From: Paenibacillus sp. RC334
GTDB taxonomy: Bacteria; Bacillota; Bacilli; Paenibacillales; Paenibacillaceae
DNA: 64,000 nt
Assembly: GCF_030034735.1 (NCBI RefSeq)
Contig: NZ_CP125370.1
Location: 3,596,001 to 3,660,000, forward strand
Direction of reading: 5' to 3'
Shown here: in pieces, positions 57,023 to 64,000 of the stretch
Layout: every line of letters starts with the position of its first letter
How positions within the stretch are numbered: the stretch's first letter is position 1
The notes under the pieces: generated by a model
Databases searched by the model: none
What the model was told of the DNA's origin: nothing
Seen by the model: the letters and a program-made list of their open reading frames with translations, nothing else
Made by a program: the position numbers and the translations under genes

Positions 57023-57412
57023 TCACATGTTATTGAATATATTTTTAAAAATGCCAACAATAGTTAATAGAATATAGGCTAATGTCATGGCTATAAAAGT
57101 TAATCTCCACACTGCTCTACATAATCTTTTCCCATCGACCTTACCCTTTATTCGATTTTGGGCTCCTCCAATTAAACCCAGCGCCAAAAGTAGCAGCAGT
57201 AATATCAAATAAAAACCGAATCTTGATGCAAAAATGACATTAAAGAGCGCCGCGACGGATAGTATCAGAAAAGCCGTGGTAATGTCCATAGATATAAGCA
57301 ACGACTTCTTTTTTTCCAGTTTAAGTAGGTAGCGGCAAACCGCAAACACGATCAGAAACGGAAAAAAGGGAAGAATACTAAATGTGATGATGGTACCTTG
57401 TATGAGACTCAA
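57023..57412 (-). CDS. Small four-helix membrane protein (DUF3397-like)
   Basis: The 129-residue protein has four hydrophobic segments: IITFSILPFFPFLIVFAVC, a second around ITTAFLILSVAALF, a third FGFYLILLLLLLALGLIGG, and a last LTFIAMTLAYILLTIVGIF, separated by basic loops (KLEKKKS, RIKGKVDGKR). A DUF3397 protein commonly lies beside panE in Bacillales, which is why I suggest that family. Function is unknown. It starts 4 nt after panE ends. Confidence 0.7.
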   Translation of the reverse strand: MSLIQGTIITFSILPFFPFLIVFAVCRYLLKLEKKKSLLISMDITTAFLILSVAALFNVIFASRFGFYLILLLLLLALGLIGGAQNRIKGKVDGKRLCRAVWRLTFIAMTLAYILLTIVGIFKNIFNNM

Positions 57413-57416
57413 CTGA

Positions 57417-58376
57417 TCACCCCTCTTTTAGCCGCATGCCCTCAATTAATTGCCATAATACCGCATGGGTTGGTGCAGTAACCCCCGCTTGCTCTGCCAT
57501 CTGCACCAGTTGTCCATTAATGGAAGCAACCTCTGTCATGGAATGTGCAAGCACATCGGCCAGCATAGACGACTGATTCTCTGCCGTTGCCCGGCAAATC
57601 TTCATAATCTGATCCCACCATGCGCTGTCACACCGAATACCATTGGCTTCGTACACTTGAATGCCTTCTTCGTATAGCTTGCGCATCATATGTATACGGC
57701 CCGGATCGGAAAGCAGCTCTCCATTGGGGATTCGCCATATTGCTGTCAGCGGATTAATCACAGCGTTGATTAGCAACTTGCGGTATATACCGTTCTCGAT
57801 TTCTTTCGACAAGCAAACGTCAAATCCTGCTGTAAGCAGCCGATTTAGCACATATTGTTCGAAACTCCCGACCTGTTTCTCCTCCAGCTCATCCGGACAG
57901 CCAATCTCCGTAGCCCCCAGCCCGGCATACACGACGGATGCTACTCCCATTCTCTTGGCTCCTTCGGTCGTTACCGCAGGGTATACCACCGCTTCAGGAT
58001 AGGCTTGTCTAATTCGTTCTATATGTCCGATTCCGTTCTGTAAGCAAACAATTCCGATATCGCTTTCTGTATTAGCCGCAGATTTAATCTGCTCCAGCAC
58101 TTCCCCAATCGCCCCCTGTTTAGTCATTATCAAAATCCACCGTGCCGGAACCTGTGAATTCAAGCGTTGCCAATCTGCCAACGGCGCTACCTTCAATGTA
58201 TCTCCAATCACATGAACAGCAACCTGTCCCTCTTTTTCAAGCACAGTAATCCCCTCACATGCAATGATACGTGCCTGCTCAAGCGTTCGTGTCCATAGCC
58301 TTACTTTTGTACCTGAGGCTGCCAGCCTTCCAGCGAACAACAATCCGAGCGAACCTGCTCCAATAATATCAATCAC
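57417..58376 (-). CDS. panE: 2-dehydropantoate 2-reductase
   Basis: The NADPH enzyme reduces ketopantoate to pantoate for coenzyme A. The N-terminal MIDIIGAGSLGLLFAGRLA is the dinucleotide fold. The C-terminal helical domain has the catalytic Lys in GIYRKLLINAVINPLTAI. At 319 aa it is usual. It could alternatively be a second, paralogous ApbA-type reductase, since this family has several copies in many Bacilli. Confidence 0.9.
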   Translation of the reverse strand: MIDIIGAGSLGLLFAGRLAASGTKVRLWTRTLEQARIIACEGITVLEKEGQVAVHVIGDTLKVAPLADWQRLNSQVPARWILIMTKQGAIGEVLEQIKSAANTESDIGIVCLQNGIGHIERIRQAYPEAVVYPAVTTEGAKRMGVASVVYAGLGATEIGCPDELEEKQVGSFEQYVLNRLLTAGFDVCLSKEIENGIYRKLLINAVINPLTAIWRIPNGELLSDPGRIHMMRKLYEEGIQVYEANGIRCDSAWWDQIMKICRATAENQSSMLADVLAHSMTEVASINGQLVQMAEQAGVTAPTHAVLWQLIEGMRLKEG

Positions 58377-58435
58377 CTATGTATCGTCTCGCTTCCATCT
58401 TTTTTTCTACTATATCATATGCACTCTAGAGAAAT

Positions 58436-58474
58436 ACAAAAAACGCCAACTACGGCAAAGCGTGAGTTGACGTT
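58436..58474 (-). terminator. Terminator of rsfA
   Basis: AACGCCAACT (58442-58451) pairs with AGTTGACGTT (58465-58474) with one wobble; TTTTTTG follows on the minus strand. Confidence 0.85.
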
Positions 58475-58502
58475 CTATTTAATATTTGCTGCTGTAATTT
58501 TG

Positions 58503-59153
58503 CTACTCAATGCGCTCCAGGTTCCCATTGGCGTCCATTTTGAATCTGGATTTAAGCTCTTCCTCATCCTCAGTGATTAAAGCCAAACGGCGGGCCCGGT
58601 CCATAATCTGAATCAAGGCTTTGTAATCATCATTCACGACGCGATAGTCGGTTTGCACCTCATTAACCTCTTTGGACAACCGATCATTAATGGAGCGAAG
58701 TTGATTTAACTCCTCTTCCTTTTCACGTAAATCTTTTTCCAGCATCTTGATCTGTCGATTGGTTTCCTGTACAGATCCCTTCCATTGACGCAAAAAACGG
58801 ATCACTGCGTCGATGGACAACGTATCCTCACTCGTTCCATCCGCTCTGTATAGCCCTTCAGCCGTATCAAGTGTGGCAAAAGCTGCCACCTGAGATACAC
58901 CAACCGGACTCTGCTTGCGAATATAACTGCGTTTTTGACGTTGCGCTTTAGCAATGCTGATGGCTTCATCATAACGCTTGCGCACGCAACTGTTCCAGCG
59001 GAAGCCGCATGCTGCGGAGGTTCTTCCTATTTTTTGCCCAACCTCTTCAAATGCAGCGAGCTGTGTTCCACCTTCCCGGATATGACGCAATGTCACCTCC
59101 GCCAGTATCAGATCATCTTCAACACTCCATGCATCTTGTCTTATTGCAGTCAT
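58503..59153 (-). CDS. rsfA: RsfA-family prespore transcriptional regulator
   Basis: The 216-residue protein begins with a Myb/SANT-like domain ([21 protein letters not shown] ... [19 protein letters not shown]), the RsfA/YlbO signature. A central linker and a long coiled coil ([19 protein letters not shown]) follow. B. subtilis RsfA modulates sigma-F-dependent genes in the forespore. It lies next to panE, similar to the ylbO-ylbQ order. Confidence 0.93.
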   Translation of the reverse strand: MTAIRQDAWSVEDDLILAEVTLRHIREGGTQLAAFEEVGQKIGRTSAACGFRWNSCVRKRYDEAISIAKAQRQKRSYIRKQSPVGVSQVAAFATLDTAEGLYRADGTSEDTLSIDAVIRFLRQWKGSVQETNRQIKMLEKDLREKEEELNQLRSINDRLSKEVNEVQTDYRVVNDDYKALIQIMDRARRLALITEDEEELKSRFKMDANGNLERIE

Positions 59154-59451
59154 GCCTCTAGCCCTCCTAACAACATCCTGAAATAACCGTCTTCATGAAC
59201 CGGCCTTACCGGTATTTGAATAGGGTATAAAAGCTGTTTATTCATTTCTATGCCTCTCGTAGAGTTCATAGAATCTATTTGATACTAAATTGTATTTCCA
59301 TTTCTATAAGAACTCATACGTGGACAAATATAGTTTCGGGTTTCAAGCATCCTCTGGCTGCTGTACAATAAATGAAATGGTTAAAGAATAAGAAAGGCAC
59401 ATATATATTACTGTTAGACTTTTTTCGGTAATACACAAAAGGGGAAAACCA

Positions 59452-60540
59452 ATGATCAGACCCACTCTAAAAATGATAAGTTGTGTTCTGCTGACCATCA
59501 TTATGATTTGGACCTCCATGTCAGCACATCCTGTTCTGGGAGCTCCTTCAGAAGAGGCAAACCGGATTTTGCAGGATAGTCTGTCAATCGTCGAGATTGA
59601 TCATGAAATTGAGCGGATCAGCCATGAACAGCAGATGCTTTTACAACGTCAGCAGGAACTCAGGAGCAATCTTGCCACTCAGCAGGAACAGATGACTATG
59701 CAAAGGAAACGCGCGGGTTCTGTGCTGCGCTCCTATTATATGGGTGAAAGGGACAAGCTGCTCAGTGTAGTACTGGGTGCCAAAAGTCTAAAACAGCTTC
59801 TCTCCCTGTACGATTACTACTTGTTGCTGATTAGCCACGATCAGGATGTACTTCAAGAATACGAGTCCAATTATCGGAATATGCGAAAAACAGAAGAACA
59901 GGTCACCCGGGCTTCATCAGATTTGGAAACCGTCAAAACAAACCTGCTGGAACAACGTAAGCGTATTGTCCTGCTTCAGGCGCGTGTAAATGACGGTGTT
60001 AACGCCAGCAAGGACCCGGATACTCTACGCAAGCTGATTGGCGAAATGACAGCTTATTGGGAGAATGTAGGCGTCTACGAGGTGAACAAGCATTTTAAAG
60101 CGCTGGCTCAAGCGATGCAGGATTTGCCTCAATTTATTCAACAACAGCAAGGAGCCATGATTACAAACGGCAAAGTCATTACGATAAGCATACGTGAGGA
60201 TGATTTTAACCGTTTTCTGAAATCGGAAAATGAATTATTTAATCACTTCAACTTTTCCTTCGGGCAGGATCGTATTGTTGTAGAAGGCCAACAGGGCACC
60301 ATGAAATTAAGGGTAGAGGGGCACTACACGGTAGAGAATGAACCACAAAATGCAATTTTATTCCATGTGGATCGCCTGGTCTTTAACGGGCTGGAGCTAC
60401 CAGATACGACCCGTAACAAGCTGGAAAAGGATTTTGATCTAGGCTTCTATCCGCAGCAACTCATTTCTTATGTCAAAGCTACAGAGGTACGCACCATAGC
60501 CGGAGTACTTGAGGTTAAGCTCGAATTGAGCCTGAAGTAA
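59452..60540 (+). CDS. Secreted coiled-coil protein, CwlO/PcsB-N-terminus-like, no hydrolase domain
   Basis: The 362-residue protein has a signal peptide (MIRPTLKMISCVLLTIIMIW, cleavage near AHPVLGA), then a long coiled coil (residues about 40-200) with the block KRAGSVLRSYYMGERDKLLSVVLGAKSLKQLL, which is the pattern of the PcsB/CwlO N-terminal domain. Instead of an M23 or NlpC/P60 peptidase it ends in a 150-residue region of beta strands (GKVITISIREDDFNRFL, MKLRVEGHYTV, GVLEVKLELSLK) that I do not recognise. It may be a regulator of wall hydrolysis. AAAGGGGA precedes the ATG. It is a lone plus-strand gene, divergent from rsfA. Confidence 0.75.
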   Translation: MIRPTLKMISCVLLTIIMIWTSMSAHPVLGAPSEEANRILQDSLSIVEIDHEIERISHEQQMLLQRQQELRSNLATQQEQMTMQRKRAGSVLRSYYMGERDKLLSVVLGAKSLKQLLSLYDYYLLLISHDQDVLQEYESNYRNMRKTEEQVTRASSDLETVKTNLLEQRKRIVLLQARVNDGVNASKDPDTLRKLIGEMTAYWENVGVYEVNKHFKALAQAMQDLPQFIQQQQGAMITNGKVITISIREDDFNRFLKSENELFNHFNFSFGQDRIVVEGQQGTMKLRVEGHYTVENEPQNAILFHVDRLVFNGLELPDTTRNKLEKDFDLGFYPQQLISYVKATEVRTIAGVLEVKLELSLK

Positions 60541-60582
60541 GGCTTTGACACCCTTGTATTGCTATCATAAATAATACATGGA

Positions 60583-60625
60583 CAAAAATAAGAGACCCCG
60601 GGATGTTCCCGAGGTCTTCTTATTT
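60583..60625. terminator. Bidirectional terminator between convergent genes
   Basis: AGACC-CGGGA-TGT-TCCCG-GGTCT stem (60593-60618) with T-rich tails on both strands, between the coiled-coil gene and the PhoH gene. Confidence 0.8.
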
Positions 60626-60682
60626 ACAACAAATACTACGCAGTATATAAACATCCTTATCATGGGGTAGTGATATGAGCTT

Positions 60683-62014
60683 CTACAGCAGATCGGCTGC
60701 CAACTGCGCCAGCTTGGAGCGCTCTCCTTTTTCCAGCATGATATGCCCGCTAATCCCTTCCTGCTTGAAGCGTTCTACTACATACGTCAAGCCGTTACTG
60801 GCAGCATCCAGATAGGGGTGATCAATTTGCTCCGGGTCTCCCATCAAGATGATTTTACTCCCCTCACCTACACGGGACACGATTGTTTTGATTTCATGCC
60901 GCGACAAATTCTGTGCCTCATCAATAATAATAAATTGTCCAGGTATTGAACGCCCGCGAATATAAGTGAGCGCCTCCACCTGAATGCTGCCCAAGCCCAT
61001 CAAAATTTTATCAATATCGCCTGATTTTTTGGTATCAAACAAATATTCCAGATTGTCGTAAATCGGTTGCATCCACGGACGAAGCTTTTCTTCCTTTTCT
61101 CCCGGTAAATAACCGATATCCTTGCCCATAGGAACGACAGGACGGGCGATTAGCAGCTTCTTGAAGCGATGTTCATCCTCTACCTTGAGCAGACCAGCAG
61201 CGAGCGCCAGCAACGTTTTGCCTGTACCTGCTTTTCCGGTAATCGTCACCAGCGGTATATCGTCATTAAGCAATAGCTCCAGCGCCATCCGCTGTTGGGC
61301 ATTACGCGCACTGATCCCCCACACAGGTTCATTGCTTAAATACAGAGGCTCTAATCGGTCTGCTTCCTGGTTTACTTTCAGCAATGCTGATTTTCCAGTC
61401 CCCATCTCGTCCTTTAGAATAACGAATTCATGAGGATATAGCGTATAAGACAGCTCCAATGGCTTAATCGGTAAAAAACGATTGGAATAAAACTCATCTA
61501 TGATGGACGGATGCACCTGAATTGCCGAGTACCCGGGATATAGCTCACTCAGATCACCGGTTCTGTCGGATAAATAGTCTTCGGTCAGCAGTCCCAACAC
61601 ATCTGCCTTGATTCTCACCAGCACATCTTTACTAACCAGCACCACCGAACGCGGTTCAGGCAGTTCCTGCTCCTCCAACTGATAATTCAAGGCGACCGCC
61701 AAAATTCGATTATCGTTCGAAACTTCCCCGAACATCTCCTGAACTTTCAAAAAGCTCCGATGATTTAATTCAACCTTGAGCCTCCCACCTTGCGGAAGCG
61801 GAACACCGCTGTGCAGATGTCCTACTTTCCTCAACCCGTCCAGCAATCGTGATACGTTGCGGGCATTCCGTCCAATCTCATCCGCGTTGCGTTTTTTGGA
61901 GTCGATTTCTTCCAGAACAACAGCTGGAATAACCACTTCATGTTCTTTGAAGGTAAAGATGGCTTTCGGATCATGCAGTAGCACATTCGTATCCAGCACA
62001 AAAATTTTCTTCAT
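60683..62014 (-). CDS. PIN-PhoH fusion protein (YlaK/PhoH2 type)
   Basis: The N-terminal PIN nuclease domain carries acidic residues in FVLDTNVLLHD and EEIDSKKR...EIGRNAR. The C-terminal PhoH domain, from residue about 240, has Walker A TGKAGTGKTLLA and Walker B FIIDEAQNLSRHE. PhoH2 proteins are RNA helicase/ribonuclease units. At 443 aa it matches B. subtilis YlaK. GGAGGGG precedes the ATG. Confidence 0.95.
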   Translation of the reverse strand: MKKIFVLDTNVLLHDPKAIFTFKEHEVVIPAVVLEEIDSKKRNADEIGRNARNVSRLLDGLRKVGHLHSGVPLPQGGRLKVELNHRSFLKVQEMFGEVSNDNRILAVALNYQLEEQELPEPRSVVLVSKDVLVRIKADVLGLLTEDYLSDRTGDLSELYPGYSAIQVHPSIIDEFYSNRFLPIKPLELSYTLYPHEFVILKDEMGTGKSALLKVNQEADRLEPLYLSNEPVWGISARNAQQRMALELLLNDDIPLVTITGKAGTGKTLLALAAGLLKVEDEHRFKKLLIARPVVPMGKDIGYLPGEKEEKLRPWMQPIYDNLEYLFDTKKSGDIDKILMGLGSIQVEALTYIRGRSIPGQFIIIDEAQNLSRHEIKTIVSRVGEGSKIILMGDPEQIDHPYLDAASNGLTYVVERFKQEGISGHIMLEKGERSKLAQLAADLL

Positions 62015-62188
62015 TTAGATCCCCTCCAAAGCGGCGTGGACAATCTCGTGTTTCATACCTATACCTATTCACCGGGTAGCCAATACTTGCTGATTCCCTG
62101 AAAAAAGACCCCAGCAGCAGCGTTAAACAACGAAAAGTTGGTAGGTAATTAGAGCCTTAGAGCCTGTACACCTTTGGATCAGACACAA

Positions 62189-62216
62189 AAGGCCCAGTGA
62201 TCACTCACTGGACCTT
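62189..62216 (-). terminator. Terminator overlapping the stop of the small ORF
   Basis: On the minus strand AAGGTCCAGTGA pairs with TCACTGGGCCTT; the one T/G pair is a wobble in the minus RNA but a mismatch on the plus RNA. TTTTGTG follows. Confidence 0.75.
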
Positions 62217-62318
62217 ACTTATTTCATTCATTTCATTACAGAAAAAGCTAACAACCTTAGACAGCAAACGGGTATGAATGTCAAAACCATATACTTGGCG
62301 TGCTACCCATTCAGACAT
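62205..62318 (-). CDS. Possible small protein (37 aa)
   Basis: ATG 62318 has AAGGGGGG at about 8 nt and opens 37 codons, MSEWVARQVYGFDIHTR... ending ...NEMNEISKVQ, with the stop inside the terminator hairpin. A strong ribosome site, one ORF and a direct terminator make it look like a real monocistron. No signal peptide or clear helix beyond LLSKVVSFF. I do not recognise it. The rest of 62015-62204 shows nothing clear. Confidence 0.45.
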   Translation of the reverse strand: MSEWVARQVYGFDIHTRLLSKVVSFFCNEMNEISKVQ

Positions 62319-62391
62319 ACCTCAACCCCCCTTATGCAATAGAGCTTTTACTCGCTGCGAGTATAACATAAGAGGGAAGAAAGATACACAC

Positions 62392-63456
62392 TCAAGAATT
62401 GGAAGAAGAGACAGTATTATTGTCGCTCGCTTTTTTTGATAGCTCCTCTTGCAAGGATTGTCTGGCCAGTTCAAGCTGTTTCTCATCAATATAGACATAA
62501 GGACTGCGCCATGTTCCTGCTACCGGATTGTATTTCACATTTTGCTTGGAAATATTCCAATAGGTCTGTACGAGATTTTTCATTTGCTGAGATTCAATAT
62601 CTGTCATCAAATTCTTATCAACAGATTTAATAATTGCACTGAATTTACTTAGAGCACTGAAGGACTGCATTTGGTCAATTAAGGAATGAAGCACCTGATT
62701 TTGTCGACGGTTGCGATCAAAATCATCAGATTCAGCTGTTCTCGGGCGACAGTTTGATTTACGGTAACGAACAAAATCAAGGGCCTGATCACCGTTCAAA
62801 TGTTGTGCTCCAGCCTTCAAGTTAATGTTAGTACCATCTGCACTGTCACGGTAACACATATTTTTGTCGACCGTAACATCTACGCCACCTAAATTATCCA
62901 CAACATCTCTGAAGCCCTGGAAGTTAATAACCGTCACATAATCGATGTCAATATTCAAATATTTGCCGACCATCTTCTTCATTTGCTCTTCAGCGACTTC
63001 ACCAGACTCTTTCTCTCTGGCCTTGAACACCGGATAGTACTCATTCAGCTTACGAGGTTTATATCCATCCAGTTCCAGTCGCGTATCCCTCGGCAACGAC
63101 ACGATTGTAGATGACTTGGTATTCGGATTCAGTGTAGCTACCATAATAACGTCCGACAAATAAGTTGGATGATCAGGGCGGTAATCCGTTCCAAGCAACA
63201 AAATGGTCAAAGGCTTGGCCTCGGCCAATTGTGTTTTGGGCACTTCCTTATTGATCCCCGTATCCAAAACTTCCTCTACCTGATTGTATAGGTAATAGGC
63301 ATAACCGCCAGCCGCCAAGATACCTATAATGAGCAGAAACAGAACAAACTTCATAAACGATCTGAAAAAGCTTTTTTTCTTTTTCGTTTTTTTCGGTTTG
63401 GCGGATTTTTTCCCGCTTTGTGTCCGGGGAGGCAATCCGTTAGAAAGATTACTCAT
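62392..63456 (-). CDS. LytR-CpsA-Psr (LCP) family protein
   Basis: The family attaches wall teichoic acids or other anionic polymers to peptidoglycan from lipid carriers. The 354-residue protein has a basic cytoplasmic head (KSAKPKKTKKKKS), one helix (FVLFLLIIGILAAGGYAYYLY) and the LCP domain: LLLGTDYRPDHPTYLSDVIM, SLPRDTRLEL, FQGFRDVVDNLGGVDV and LDFVRYRKSN with the conserved Arg/Asp contacts. Several paralogues normally exist, so the exact name is open. Confidence 0.93.
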   Translation of the reverse strand: MSNLSNGLPPRTQSGKKSAKPKKTKKKKSFFRSFMKFVLFLLIIGILAAGGYAYYLYNQVEEVLDTGINKEVPKTQLAEAKPLTILLLGTDYRPDHPTYLSDVIMVATLNPNTKSSTIVSLPRDTRLELDGYKPRKLNEYYPVFKAREKESGEVAEEQMKKMVGKYLNIDIDYVTVINFQGFRDVVDNLGGVDVTVDKNMCYRDSADGTNINLKAGAQHLNGDQALDFVRYRKSNCRPRTAESDDFDRNRRQNQVLHSLIDQMQSFSALSKFSAIIKSVDKNLMTDIESQQMKNLVQTYWNISKQNVKYNPVAGTWRSPYVYIDEKQLELARQSLQEELSKKASDNNTVSSSNS

Positions 63457-63510
63457 GCTTCAACACCTTTTCCTGCGTTTTTAGAAATAAAACTTTCTCC
63501 AAGTTTACAA

Positions 63511-63558
63511 TCCTAAAACAGATACAGCGGCGCATCCCGTTGCCGGGCGTCGCCGCTG
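63511..63558 (-). terminator. Terminator of typA
   Basis: CAGCGGCG (63525-63532) pairs with CGCCGCTG (63551-63558) with a GC-rich inner hairpin; the minus-strand tail is TATCTGTTTT. Confidence 0.8.
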
Positions 63559-63580
63559 TGGCCAAAACCAATCCAATCAA

Positions 63581-64000
63581 TTACGAATTTGCTTGTGCTG
63601 TTTTACGCTGTTTTTCTGCACGCTCGCGCTCACTTTTGTTCAAAATCTTTTTGCGCAAACGAATAGCATTAGGTGTAACTTCACAATACTCATCATCATT
63701 CAAATACTCGAGCGCCTGTTCCAAAGAGAAGATACGAGGCGTTTTAAGTTTTACGGTATCGTCTTTTGTTGCGGAGCGGACGTTCGTCAATTGCTTCTCT
63801 TTACAAATGTTAACAACGATATCGTTATCACGTGTATGCTCTCCGACGACCATACCTTCATAAATCTCAGTACCCGGCTCCAGGAACAGAATACCGCGAT
63901 CCTCTACACCCATCATTCCATAGAATGTAGTGCTTCCATTTTCCGTCGAAATAAGTACGCCTTGATGACGTCCACCGACTTGACCACCAACAAATGGACC
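63581..64000 (-). CDS. typA: TypA/BipA ribosome-associated GTPase, C-terminal part
   Basis: The gene enters from beyond the window end; about 140 codons of the C-terminus are present and read without break to 63581. The sequence VGEHTRDNDIVVNICKEKQLTNVR and the ending in LEQALEYLNDDEYCEVTP, then IRLRKKILN are the BipA-specific C-terminal domain that contacts the ribosome. The GTPase part is outside. An in-frame ATG at 63916 is internal. B. subtilis ylaG has the same neighbourhood. Confidence 0.95.
   Translation of the reverse strand, partial: GPFVGGQVGGRHQGVLISTENGSTTFYGMMGVEDRGILFLEPGTEIYEGMVVGEHTRDNDIVVNICKEKQLTNVRSATKDDTVKLKTPRIFSLEQALEYLNDDEYCEVTPNAIRLRKKILNKSERERAEKQRKTAQANS

Noticed and set aside
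62096..62115. A-rich run before CCCCAGCAGCAGCG as terminator
   Set aside because: No complementary arm found nearby.

Overview
The window looks like a piece of core chromosome from an endospore-forming Firmicute, most probably Paenibacillus (P. polymyxa group). The reasons are: the gene order (pyr operon, lspA-rluD, ileS-divIVA-ylm cluster, sigG-sigE-spoIIGA, ftsZ-ftsA, dcw cluster, mraZ, bshC) is that of Bacillales; spoIIGA, sigE, sigG, spoVD, spoVE and rsfA are sporulation genes; MurE carries the meso-diaminopimelate signature DNPR; and a membrane-anchored AraC-type regulator lies next to a pectin-side-chain esterase, typical of plant-associated Paenibacillus. The species is an inference.

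Layout. 1-5.1 kb is accessory: a truncated AraC-family membrane regulator (minus), a two-domain carbohydrate esterase, a small secreted protein and a uridine-kinase-like enzyme (plus), with intergenic DNA holding a perfect palindrome and a possible decayed reading frame. A CAT-anticodon tRNA (probably tRNA-Ile2) and an unlisted 54-codon gene follow. 5.8-14.9 kb is the pyrimidine operon pyrR-pyrB-pyrC-carA-carB-pyrF-pyrE, with a promoter and a PyrR attenuator. It lacks pyrP, pyrK and pyrD. 15-25.9 kb carries rluD, lspA, a ylyA-like DksA/TraR gene (plus), a DUF5665-type gene, ileS with its T-box leader, divIVA and ylmH-ylmG-sepF-ylmE-ylmD-ylmC. 26-31.5 kb is sigG, sigE-spoIIGA and ftsZ-ftsA. 31.7-48.8 kb is the dcw cluster divIB-murA-murB-murG-spoVE-murD-mraY-murF-murE-spoVD-pbpB-ftsL-rsmH-mraZ. 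49-58.4 kb holds ahcY, bshC, an oligopeptide ABC transporter with a single ATPase gene, a small membrane protein and panE. 58.5-64 kb holds rsfA, a secreted coiled-coil protein (plus), a PIN-PhoH protein, a possible 37-codon gene, a LytR-CpsA-Psr protein and the end of typA.

Nearly everything from 5.3 kb onward is on the minus strand, so transcription runs from high to low coordinates. The genes link peptidoglycan precursor synthesis, septum formation and the mother-cell/forespore sigma switch, and several intergenic regions carry matching control signals: MraZ repeats before mraZ, a sigma-H-like promoter before ftsA, a long-spacer Spo0A-type promoter before spoIIGA, a Shine-Dalgarno-hiding hairpin before sigG, and a T-box before ileS.

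The most consequential observations are two apparent +1 frameshifts in C/G runs: seven C in sigE, which separates the pro-sequence from the rest of pro-sigma-E, and six G in murF, which splits an essential gene. They are most simply sequencing errors, but the sigE one matters if real. I found no insertion sequence, prophage, CRISPR array or convincing new defence-type system.
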